A stretch of 64,000 nucleotides of DNA, from positions 3,844,001 through 3,908,000 of the forward strand of contig JANUWF010001101.1 of NCBI GenBank assembly GCA_026120185.1, given 5' to 3'. Of this stretch, positions 49,196-60,122 are shown piece by piece. Position 1 is the stretch's first letter, and each line of letters begins with the position of its first letter. The position numbers and the translations under genes were made by a program. The notes under the pieces were generated by a model. The model saw only the letters and a list, made by a program, of their open reading frames with translations, was not told where the DNA came from and made no database searches. The DNA comes from Voacanga thouarsii. Lineage: Eukaryota; Streptophyta; Magnoliopsida; Gentianales; Apocynaceae.

Positions 49196-49995
49196 TTTTT
49201 TTTTTTTTGCTAGTTAAAGATTTAGCCCTATATTTCAGAAGAAATAAAAGAGGAAGTGATCCCCTCCTCACTAAATACAAGACTTGATTGGGGGACCGAA
49301 GTGATTCCCCCATGATCATATAAAATGGCCGGGAGAAGGAGGGATCGGGATAAATAACTAAAATAATTGTGCAATTTAGCCCATTTAGCAATTTCGTGTG
49401 TATATACATTCCCTGATCGGGGGATATAAACATACTTCCAATTATCTCTTTCTCTGAGTACAGACTTCACGGCATCTGTGGATCCTTTTCCAAGCCATTC
49501 TTCAACCGAATGAATACCAGCAATTGCCATTATAACATTTAGAGAGTCGCCTTCCAACATGACTTTAGATATGTCAGCCATATCGGAGATCAACGTTGCA
49601 TTAAGGGCAGCAAGAAGCATCCCCAACAAATTCTTTCCCCGTCCAAACCTAAAGGAGTTGTCCCATATGATCACAAAAAACACAGGCAGAGATCGCAATG
49701 CCATCTTGAAAAGCAGTGTCAAAATTTACTTTGACATAAGGGGAAGGCGGAGCCTGCCAAGATCGGGAAAGATTAAGAGTTTGCCTCTTCCAGTGTCGGG
49801 TAAGACTAGCTTCCCAATAAACCTTCGTTGTCCTACTAATATGAATAGATAGCGCCTCCCAGTGTTGAGTGTCTTCCCCTGCATGTAATAGATTTCTATA
49901 TTTCCATACATTTTTCATCAACACCACAGCATAGTTAAGAAATTCTTGTTTAGTCTCACTTGGGAAAGGGAATGAGTTATCCAAATTCAACAGCT
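49196..49995 (-). pseudogene. L1-type LINE 3' part: RNase H domain, interrupted by CACTA
   Basis: On the minus strand from 49993: WQAPPSPYVKVNFDTAFQ and CDHMGQLL, the opening of a plant RVT_3 RNase H domain (D at the first catalytic site). After a frameshift near 49645 come LAALNATLIS, VMLEGDSLNVIMAIAG (second acidic region) and YVYIPRSGNVYTHEIAKWA (HE..A motif), ending at 49228. A minus-strand A-tail (T-run 49196-49208) follows, typical for a LINE 3' end. The upstream part is cut at 49996 by the CACTA terminus, so the rest of ORF2 would lie beyond the far end of that element. It could also be a stand-alone host RNase H-like gene. Confidence 0.78.
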
Positions 49996-50530
49996 CACTA
50001 CTAGAAAAAAGGGTTATAATGACGTTAAAAAGCGTCATTAAAGCGAGCTATAGTGATGCTTTTGTGCTGCTGACGCTTTCAAAGTGCGTTGTGCATATGG
50101 CCGTCACAATAGGTGCAGTGACGCTATTTAGCGTCATCCTAGATTTGCTACTATGATGGAAAAAAGCGTCATCATAGGTATTTTAAGTGACGAACAATTG
50201 TGTTAGTAAAATCTTGTTATTATGACCAAACTTTTGGTTACAATAGGTAAGTTTTGATGACACATTTATACGTCAGTAAACGTTTTGTTAATTTGACACA
50301 TTTATTGGTCAGAATAGGTTGTTTGGATGACAGAATTGTGTGTCATGAAACGATAGCAAATATGTCACACTATACTGTCACATTACAGTTTTGGGATGAC
50401 GTTTGCTTGTGTCAGGAAATACGGAAAAAATGACAAAATAAAGCATCACCATAGACATCTGGAATGACGGGTTTTTAGTGTCATGAAATGTTTGAACGAA
50501 TGACCAAAAAAAGCGTCACAATAGATTCAC
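49996..50530. repeat. CACTA subterminal repeat region
   Basis: Dense short repeats in both orientations: AAAAAGCGTCA, TGACGCTTT, GTGACGCTATTTAGCGTCAT, plus divergent TGACA/TGTCA forms with AATAGGT. Such arrays next to the terminus are binding sites for the element's TNPA-type protein in En/Spm (established for that system, inferred here). Confidence 0.82.
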
Positions 50531-51112
50531 CATCTGAATAATTGAATCAAATATTTCACAAAAAAATTGTAATAATAATTTAGAGCTCCTACAAAAAGTA
50601 TGTTTTTTATTCCTGTCGTATATATATTATATATATAGCACACAATTGTTAAATAGACATCGTTAACACTCAAAACAATCAAAAGTAACCCATGTTAAAG
50701 AGTAAGCCTATAAATTTCATAACATTCAAAAGTTGTTCAAACATAAGTATTAAGTATTTAGATACATGCATAAACCCAAGCATTAGGCCTTCAAAAAAAC
50801 ATAGTCTTGGCTAAATCTTGTCCCAATCCCAAAATGGCTTCGATACTGGAATACGTATTTAATCTGTTTCACGAATCTTCACCTACAAATAATATAGAAT
50901 GAATTTAGTAATAATATTATAAAATCTTCTTAGAAGGAAAACATATTATTATTTGGGAGAATATTATCCAAATATTATCCAACTTGGGAGAATATTATTA
51001 TTTTGAATTTTTTGGATCCAAGAAAAATAATAAACATTATTTTGGCCCAATAGCCTGGACAGTATGGTTTTTTCCGGACACAGTTCGGAAAAGTTTAGAG
51101 TGAGACCAAAAT
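50531..51112. other. Non-coding part of the CACTA element
   Basis: No gene. A (TA)n-like run at about 50620-50640. From about 50930 the phrase GGGAGAATATTAT recurs (three times to 51010), perhaps the start of the Copia-derived insertion. Confidence 0.4.
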
Positions 51113-52440
51113 TTATTTTGTAAATAATATTCGGGTATTAAATCCTGAGAATATTATTGTTATCAAAAAATTATTTTTGGTTTCATGACTCTTGGCTTTC
51201 TGTGTGAAAAATAAAATAAAATAAAAAAATATATAAATATTTTTCTTTTTCCGGTGACTCTTGTTTCTCTCTTTCTCGTGATTTTTTCTCTTCTGGCTTT
51301 TGGGTTTCACATGGATCACTTATTTAAACACAATGGGTCTGTTCCAAACGTAAATGTGCACAATAAAGAAAATAAATTCACAAACGAATTCCGACAAATA
51401 AATTCTTTTATTAAAATATTCATCAACTCAGTTAAACTCATATTTAACCTGTTCATATTTTAATTTAGTTTGAACTGAGTAAAGGAACCCGGTAGAGATT
51501 CGAGAACCATGTCCACTTGGCTCTTGGGGTTAATGATAGTCCCTAAGATTTCTGCCTCCTCTAAAGCAGCAATCATCTTGAGCATATGCTCTCTGACTGA
51601 TACTCTCTCAGCCATCTTAGTATTTATTATAGTTCGAAGAGCCTCATGCCTTGCGGGGCGGCTCTTATCTGCGAACATAGTGGCCAATGAATGACTAATG
51701 TCATACGCAGAAGCCATGTGCTCGTGTTTAGACTGGAGCACATTAGACATGGAGGCTAGCATATAGCAACGTGCCATTTCAATAGCCTTCTTCCATGCCT
51801 TTTCAGCCTCTCGCTCTTCTTCGGTGGAACCTTCCCCGATCACAAGACAGGTCTCATAAAGGACATACTTATACTCCTCGACTGTGAGTATTATGTCCAG
51901 GTTCCTCTTCCAATCCACATAGTTTGGTCCCATTAACTTATTATCACGGAGAATAACGGCCAAAGGACTAAAAAAACCTCCCACCATTTCTGAAAAATCG
52001 AAAAATAAAAGAAATGACTTAGTTTGTGAAAAATCAATTTGTGCACGGAAATCAATTTAGCTCTTAGGAAAACTGACATAACTTCTTTGGAATATTAACA
52101 GTTCCCTAAGCTAAGTGTATTAATCACCACAAATTAATTTCCCTTATAGGTAATGATCTAGAGGATAACTCCATCGTGGGATGGCCGTTTCCTCTCATTT
52201 CCTATGAACATTCCTTGCACTATAACCTCCAATGTGGGTTGACCAATTATAGAACGTGTCCCGGGTTATTAATTACTTCCTTCCATTAAATCTAGATCAT
52301 TGTGGTATCCCCATGCTATACGGGTTCACTCTCAGGGTGACACGAGGGGACCCACGATCTCTAATGAGGATCGTGATGGAAGCCGTGGGGCCGTTGGAAC
52401 CCCTCTCCCACTTAGTCTTTTAAAATAAAGTTTTCTGGAA
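51113..52440 (-). pseudogene. Copia gag fragment with leader, inserted in the CACTA element
   Basis: A 175-codon minus-strand frame (51460-51987) starts MVGGFFSPLAVILRDNKLMG and contains GPNYVDWKRNLDIILTVEEYKYVL, AEKAWKKAIEMARCYMLASM and VDMVLESLPGSFTQFKLN, the N-terminal gag (UBN2-type) of Ty1/Copia elements. After its stop, related text (NMNRLNMSLTELMN) continues for a short distance. There is no protease, integrase or RT. The 5' side (52100-52440) has GC-richer text typical of a retroelement leader, and 52450-52600 is partly repeated at 52660-52790. No LTR pair or PBS was found, so this is a truncated or gag-only derivative. Confidence 0.8.
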
Positions 52441-53240
52441 AAATATTCTTTTGAAATTTCCATTAAGGTTTTATTTAACTTAAAATAAAATATCCAAGTC
52501 CATTAAAATCTCTATGTCAAGGATTATATCTTTTGAGAGATTTATCCATGGACTAATTTTATTTAAGTCAAAACTTAATAATTTCAAAACTTTTTCCAAT
52601 TAAAACCTTTCCGAGACTTTGGTCTCAATTTTATTTAACAAAACAATTTTCCTTGTGCAAAATAAAAATAAATGGCTTTCTATTTTAACTTAAAAAAATA
52701 TCTAAATCCAATATATTTTCTATGTCAAGGATTAAATCCTTTAAGAAAATATCAAAGGATTAATTTTTTTGTTCAAATTAAAATAACCATTTAATTTTTT
52801 TTAAAGAAAATTTTTTTCCTTGCATACATATTCCCAAAGACTTTGATCTTTGAGAAACCGCGCACATAGGTACACAAAATAAATAGCATGCCAGAAAACA
52901 GTAAACGTTTTCATGCTTTTCTATTTTTAAACCTATGTGCCCAAATAATAGAATTAAACACATTAATTAATTAATTAATGATCTTGTTTAATCCTAAATC
53001 ATTTACTAATATTTTTCATGCAAATATATTCAAGAATATAAACTGTTCATATATGCATACTCTCTATTCACTGTCATGATCATCAACAATTTATAATTAT
53101 ATTCACTGTAAGCAACAAAACATTGTACATATACTTAAAGAATGCATAATATTGGGGAAAAGTCATAGAATCTCAAATCTACATCTTAAGGCACAGTTAA
53201 GCGAGAATGTGACTTAAGTTTTCAACTTCATCAAGATTTC

Positions 53241-53467
53241 AGATACTGTGACACCTAGCCTCAAGTTGTCATACATATCAGAGACATACAAGACAAGAAA
53301 ACCAAATAAGGGTTGAAAAAAGCAATACATATGCAAATGCCCTAGCCTCAAGTTGATTCAGATACTGTGACACCTAGCCTCAAGTTGTCATACATATCAG
53401 AGACATACAAGACAAGAAAACCAAATAAGGGTTGAAAAAAGCAACACATATGCAAATGCCCTAGCCT
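53241..53467. repeat. ~119-bp direct tandem repeat in the CACTA element
   Basis: AGATACTGTGACACCTAGCC and the following ~100 bp occur at 53241 and again at 53360, nearly identical (CAATACATATG against CAACACATATG). Non-coding. Confidence 0.85.
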
Positions 53468-53564
53468 CAGTTGAACATATACCATTCCCCCAGCAAAACT
53501 ACAGAATTAATTAACATGTTATTTGCATAACTGCTGCACTGATAGTTATATTAGCAAAACTGTC

Positions 53565-54022
53565 CAAGATTGATGAGTGAATGAAAAAAAGTTATCCAAA
53601 GAATTCAAGTGACTATCTTAAAAAAAAATGAAACTACTTTAACTAAAATTGTTGAAACAACAATATAATCAAACTTTGATAGTTAGAATAGATGGTAGTT
53701 TGCTGTAAGTTAAAGCAGAATGAACATTTCTATTTAAGTTAAAGCAGGTTCTTGTGATTTGGAAGCGAAATACAGTGAAATAGACAAGCTGCTGAAATTC
53801 TGAAATAGAAAATTTGGTTCATTCTGCTGTGACACTGAATGATGCAGGTTTTTCAGACCCACCAATGAAATAGACAAGCTGTTGTGCAAAATAGACATGT
53901 TCACAATAGTGAAAAGTTGTGGTATTTGCAGGTTTTTATGAAAATGAACCAAAAAGCTTCATTAAGCAATATAGATTCCAAAGCTCAATCTCATTCTTTC
54001 ATCCTTCTAAACCACACACATA
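53565..54022. repeat. Partial diverged copy of the CACTA 1.2-kb repeat
   Basis: Aligns with 54410-54870, offset about 843 bp (GATAGTTAGAATAGATGG at 53678 and 54521), with visible substitutions and small gaps. It shows that the recent tandem duplication was preceded by an older one. Confidence 0.8.
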
Positions 54023-54580
54023 CACACACTAAGTTAATTCAAGCATTTAACTAAACCACACACACACACTGCCACAGTAAGCTTAAGTAAGGCCTCAACA
54101 TCTAGTACAAATCAATAAGCTCACTGCCGCAACACTGCCAATCCAAGAAGGTGGATTAAATAAAACAGCTCACTGGTTTTTTACGTTTGAGAAGTCCTAA
54201 AAAAAAAAAAAGGAATATGTTGTAACTTTGAACAAAAATCTGCTAAATAATCAAAAAATTGTCCCTAAAAAATCTGCTAAATTGCCAGACTAAACCGCAC
54301 ACACACACGAGATAACTGTGCACATCTCAAAATTGAAACATCAAAACTGAAACAACATAGGCAAACATCAAGACTGAAACATCTTGAACATCAAAACTGA
54401 AATATCATTGAGTGGATGAGTGAACGAAAAAAAGTTATCAAAAGAATTCAAGTGACTATCTTAAAAAAAATGAAACTACTTTAACCAAGATTGCTGAAAC
54501 AACAATATGCAAAAAAATTTGATAGTTAGAATAGATGGTAGTTTGCTATAAGTTAAAGCATAATGAACATTTCTGTTTAA

Positions 54581-56993
54581 GTTAAAGCAGGTTCTTGTGA
54601 TTTGGAAGTGAAAGATAGTGAAATAGACATGCAGAAATTCTAAAATATAAAATTTGGTTCATTCTGCTGTGCAAAATATACACACTGAATGATATAGGTT
54701 TTTCAGACCCACCAGTGAAATAGACAAGCTGCTGTGCAAAATAGAAATGTTCACAACAGTGAAAAGTTGTGGTAATTGTAGGTTTTTATGAAAATGAACC
54801 AAAAAACTTCATTAAGCAATATAGATTCCAAAGCTCAACCTCATTCTTTCATCCTTCTAAACCACACACAGAGGCAAACATCAAGACTGAAACAACACAG
54901 GCAAACATCAAGACTGAAACATCAAAACTAAAACATCTTGAACTTCAAAACTAAAATATCACAGGTAAATAAACATCAAAACTGAAACATCTTGAACTGG
55001 GACACACAAGACAATTAAGTTAATTCAAGCATTTTAACTGAAACATGACAACTCTAACATCTTGACCAGATTGGCAGCTAGAATGCTACCAAAGAAAATA
55101 ACCAATGAAACACCTAAACTAAAACATTAAAATGTCAGCATCTTTGACAAACTGGCAGCTAGATTGCTACCACTGAAGCATTTTAACTAAGTTAACCACT
55201 GAAAATAACCACTAAAGCATTTTCCCCTGGCTTTGATAAAATACATCAGAACCTATTGCAAGAACACAAGCTGTAATAGCAGTTTTCCCCTGGCTTTGAT
55301 ATAAGATCCTCTATATCCTAGTGAGATTCACAGACAGGTATAAATAATCCACTGTCATCATGTGTTGCTTTCTTTTAAAGATTTCTCAACCTATTGATAT
55401 TTATATGCTGATTATCAATGATATAATGTATTCAACTAAAGACATGAACATTGAAAACTGAAACATCACAGATAGGTATAATGTATTCAACTCCAAACTC
55501 CTACTGTAACAATACAAACACATTCAACAGTTCACATCTCCTATACATAAATTCAGTCCCATACAACTCAACATAGCTGCAGTTATCTCAAAGTTCAATC
55601 CAAACTCCACACATTCAATGTTCAATCCAAACTCCACACATTTAACATCTCCTATGCAGTCCCATCCAAACTCCACACATTCAAAGTTGTCCACAATGTT
55701 ATCCATCGATAAAAAAACATATTGGTCCCAAAGTTGTCTCATGTAACTATAAAGAAAGGTATATTCCAATAAAACAAAAACTATTTGGTTAAAGCAGGTT
55801 CTTGTGATTTAGAAGTGAAAGATAGTGAAATAGACATGCAGAAATTCTAAAATATAAAATTTGGTTCATTCTGCTGTGCAAAATATACACACTGAATGAT
55901 ATAGGTTTTTCAGACCCACCAGTGAAATAGACAAGCTGCTGTGCAAAATAGAAATGTTCACAACAGTGAAAAGTTGTGGTAATTGTAGGTTTTTATGAAA
56001 ATGAACCAAAAAAACTTCATTAAGCAATATAGATTCCAAAGCTCAACCTCATTCTTTCATCCTTCTAAACCACACACAGAGGCAAACATCAAGACTGAAA
56101 CAACACAGGCAAACATCAAGACTGAAACATCAAAACTAAAACATCTTGAACTTCAAAACTAAAATATCACAGGTAAATAAACATCAAAACTGAAACATCT
56201 TGAACTGGGACACACAAGACAATTAAGTTAATTCAAGCATTTTAACTGAAACATGACAACTCTAACATCTTGACCAGATTGGCAGCTAGAATGCTACCAA
56301 AGAAAATAACCAATGAAACACCTAAACTAAAACATTAAAATGTCAGCATCTTTGACAAACTGGCAGCTAGATTGCTACCACTGAAGCATTTTAACTAAGT
56401 TAACCACTGAAAATAACCACTGAAGCATTTTCCCCTGGCTTTGATAAAATACATCAGAACCTATTGCAAGAACACAAGCTGTAATAGCAGTTTTCCCCTG
56501 GCTTTGATATAAGATCCTCTATATCCTAGTGAGATTCACAGACAGGTATAAATAATCCACTGTCATCATGTGTTGCTTTCTTTTAAAGATTTCTCAACCT
56601 ATTGATATTTATATGCTGATTATCAATGATATAATGTATTCAACTAAAGACATGAACATTGAAAACTGAAACATCACAGATAGGTATAATGTATTCAACT
56701 CCAAACTCCTACTGTAACAATACAAACACATTCAACAGTTCACATCTCCTATACATAAATTCAGTCACATACAACTCAACATAGCTGCAGTTATCTCAAA
56801 GTTCAATCCAAACTCCACACATTCAATGTTCAATCCAAACTCCACACATTTAACATCTCCTATGCAGTCCCATCCAAACTCCACACATTCAAAGTTGTCC
56901 ACAATGTTATCCATCGATAAAAAAACATATTGGTCCCAAAGTTGTCTCATGTAACTATAAAGAAAGGTATATTCCAATAAAACAAAAACTATT
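54581..56993. repeat. Near-identical 1.2-kb tandem duplication in the CACTA element
   Basis: Unit 1 is 54581-55787 and unit 2 is 55788-56993, offset 1207 bp (1208 after one extra A). I noticed only about four differences over the unit (for example GATTTGGAAG/GATTTAGAAG and CACTAAAGC/CACTGAAGC). Each unit contains a small internal array of TCCAAACTCCACACATT repeats, which produces a misleading short frame on the minus strand. The right edge abuts the last recognisable exon of the Transposase_24 gene. Confidence 0.92.
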
Positions 56994-58180
56994 GAGTCAT
57001 ATGTATAATTACCACTGCACTCACAACATGAGAGCTGAAAGAAGTTCCATTAGCATCCGTGTGACATTTCTTAAACATTTGTACACGAGTTGGAGAATGG
57101 CCTTACTCCTTTCTCTGCATCATTCAATTTATGTAAGTAGTTAATAGAGGTTAATGGAAATAGCACTTGAAATTATTCCTAAATCATAAAGTTACCATAT
57201 CATCACGATTTTGACAGTATGGCTTCTTCCCTGTCTTATAATTCATGTTCTTCATGTTTCTATTCCTTTTATTCTTTTTTGATATTGCCTGAATTTAAAA
57301 AATTTAGTAATCCCATTATGATTTAAAAAATTCATGAGATTAGTCAATTAATCAAGAAAGAGTGTAAGGACAAGTTCTTACCTTCCCTTCAGCTGAATCC
57401 CATCATTGAAGGAGATTGGTCTACTGAGCGTGAATCACATGGTCATTGGTACATGGAGTTTGGTGATGGATGTCTTTTTCTACATCATACCATTCATTCT
57501 TCAGTGATGCTTTCCAGGTCCTCCACTTTAGGCCAATTGATCTTAGGATAGTAGGCTTAAGACCAGGGTGTACATTAAACTTCTCCTACACATGGACAAG
57601 AAAATAACAAAACTCAAACACATATTACTATATACTGTACTTCAATGTTAAATAAAAACGTAAAATACCTTCATAACATTGAACATCTCATTCTTGTTAT
57701 CTTGAGGAATCTGAGACCATGTTTTGATATCTATCGGAGCGTACATTCCATTCCTTGCTATGGTTCCCAAATATTTAGTCAATTTAGTACGGTTCGTTCC
57801 TCCCGGCTGTCCAAACTTGTTGAATTCGACCTCCAAAGGCTTCGCATTTCGAGGGTGGCCCCAAATAGAGGTCATATAGGTTGGTCCTCTCTTACGAGTT
57901 GCCTCACTTCTACTAGTACTTACTTCTACTACAAAAATTTGAGCGAGGACACATGAGGAAGTACAAAAATATATAAAGTATATGACAAGCCTACAAATAT
58001 AAATATACCTTGACATTCACTTTGTTGCATGACTTGGCCCTCAACCTCTTGTATAACATGCACATCGGTAATTTCATCAACCTCTTGTACAACATGCGCA
58101 TCGGTACGACCATCAACACGTTGGTTTCTTTGATTGTTACTTCTTCTTCTTCTCCTAGTTCTTGCCATACTAGGATTCAA
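56990..58180 (-). pseudogene. CACTA Transposase_24 (tnpA-like) gene, five exons
   Basis: Proposed exons (minus): 58180-58009, 57928-57669, 57585-57382, 57288-57196 and ~57117-56990, each with GT/AG borders. Exon 1 starts MNPSMARTRRRRRSNNQRN (basic). Exon 2 has LEVEFNKFGQPGGTNRTKLTKYLG. Exon 3 has EKFNVHPGLK and GLKWRTWKASLKNEWYDVEKD. Exon 4 has KNKRNRNMKNMNYKTGKKP. Exon 5 has GHSPTRVQMFKKCHTDANG. This series matches the plant Transposase_24 family linked to En/Spm elements, thought to bind subterminal repeats. In-frame stops in exon 3 (after VIHAQ) and exon 5 (before GHSP) make it a pseudogene, unless splicing avoids them. The 3' end runs into the tandem duplication. Exon borders are by eye. 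Confidence 0.78.
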
Positions 58181-58463
58181 ATATGGGATTCAAATGTTCA
58201 CAGAGAGTTCAATAATTTCATATCTAAAAAAATCCTTTGAAAATAACACAAGATAAATATCAACTATATTAAAAAAAAAACAGTAAACAAACAAATAAAA
58301 TGCAAAAACACATATTATAATGCTTGCAACATGCAATAAATAATGGAGTCATAAAACATTGTATCTTATATTACAGCCAATAAGTTTGAACAACTTGGCC
58401 TGAATAGAAGGATTCTCAAAACAAATAGAAGAAAACAAAAGCAACTAATAAAGTAAAGATTTA

Positions 58464-58717
58464 TCAAGTAGATGTCATTTCAACTTCAACTCCATCGACC
58501 CCTTCACGAACCCAGCTAACTTCCTCACTACCCAAATCTACTTGGATGTTGCAACTTTCACTCTGCAAATAATTCTCAACATCAACTACGGACCCCATGT
58601 TATAGACAGCTCTTGGAGTTGTGGTTATAACAATTGCCAATTACTTTCAGTCAGGTCTCCAACGTAAAAGACTTGTGTTGCTTGAGAAATTAGAATGAAA
58701 GGCTCTTCATAGGGCCT
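58464..58717 (-). pseudogene. CACTA TNP2 transposase, C-terminal end
   Basis: Minus-strand text starts GPYEEPFILISQATQVFYVGD followed by NWQ, the C-terminal motif of plant CACTA TNP2 (tnpD-like) transposases. After a 1-2-nt frameshift near 58645 it continues VITTTPRAVYNMGS and an acidic tail, stopping at 58464. The rest is separated by the LTR inserted at 58718. It lies ~280 bp upstream of the Transposase_24 gene, same strand. Confidence 0.82.
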
Positions 58718-60122
58718 TGTAACACCCCACAACCTAGGCTTAACAAGTCCAGGGATGTCGTCTCGTCCAAAGGACAAGGGGTCTTTATAACTAGGTCACA
58801 CCATCACAATAATAGGATAAAAATAATACTTTAAACTTAAAATTTATTACAATCCAAGAATGAATCCAAGAATTCCAAAATCAAATCTATAATAAAAATT
58901 ATCCACTCTCAACTCCCCAAAGCATTGCACAAATTAAATATCAGAAAAATCTTCTCAGGCAGGCAATATCTAGCTACTCATCCCCACAACAGGATCGACC
59001 TGAAATCATGGTAAAAGAGGAGATGAGACAAAAATTTCAGTAAGTCCGTGTGTGCTTTGAGTGTCCAGTGAAAACAGTTCGTGAATGTAAAGTGTGAAAC
59101 CTTCGTAAGAGAAATACTGGCAAACAAAAAATAATAGTCAAAATCAAGAGTGGTGTTTTGACTTTTTCAACCATACATGTTCAATAAAATCAACCACTCA
59201 AAAAGTGATCATGGGTTACCACACGTTGGACCCCATAACCAGTCAGAATGCCATACTTTGTGCAGACTGACAAAAGGTAGGTGATCGGCCTACTGGGTAA
59301 GTTACTCCTTCTTCTCTATACCCAAACAATCACCGGTTGTCCATTCCGGCAACACACAGTTACTTGACTGAAAAAAAACTACTAGCTCGGACCGGCACGA
59401 CCTACTGAACTGTCATCCTATCCGGGAAGGACTTACCCCACAGAGGTGACCACCTATTGAGAGACTCACCCTAACCCTTCAAAGACTAGTCCTAACAGTC
59501 CACCCTTATTGAGTACTCAATGTAACTTACCCCACTTGGGGAAAAAGGAACAAAACATAGTTCCACTTGAAAATGGTAATTAAGGGTTTCCAAAGTTTTT
59601 GTCAAAATCAATTTTAGAAAGAATTTTGAGTTTGAGTAAATCTGCTTATTGATTTTCAAATAATTTGTTTGACGAAAATAAAATAGGAGATAATCCTCAA
59701 TTGCCTTTACAGAAGTGAGTGTCCATACACTCTACATTTAACTTGCCATAATAAACATTTTGCATCAAACAGGTTTTATGTAGGAGCTTACCTGATCCTT
59801 AGCTTGAGATAAAATAAAGGTCTTCAACAGCCGACCCAACCCCGCCTGGGATAAATATAAACCATAATCAAACTCAAGCTAAAATCCACTTTCACAATTA
59901 AAACTAGCTCAACTTACTACAACCATGCTCGTAGTGTCCCAAGCTTTAAGGCCAGATAATAAATAAAAGAGTTTATAAGCTAAGTCTAATTTGATATTTA
60001 AAACAATTAGTGTTTTGGAAAATAGGTACTAATAAGTTGAAGGTTTAAATCTTGCTAAAAATAAATTAGAGTTTATTTGATGAAGAGTCATTGGTGGTAT
60101 TAGGTAAAATAATGATTTATTA

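Noticed and set aside
55524..55769. 81-codon minus-strand frame with repeated VEFG units, also seen at 56765-56977
   Set aside because: Generated by the TCCAAACTCCACACATT repeats within the tandem duplication; no transposase or host domain.
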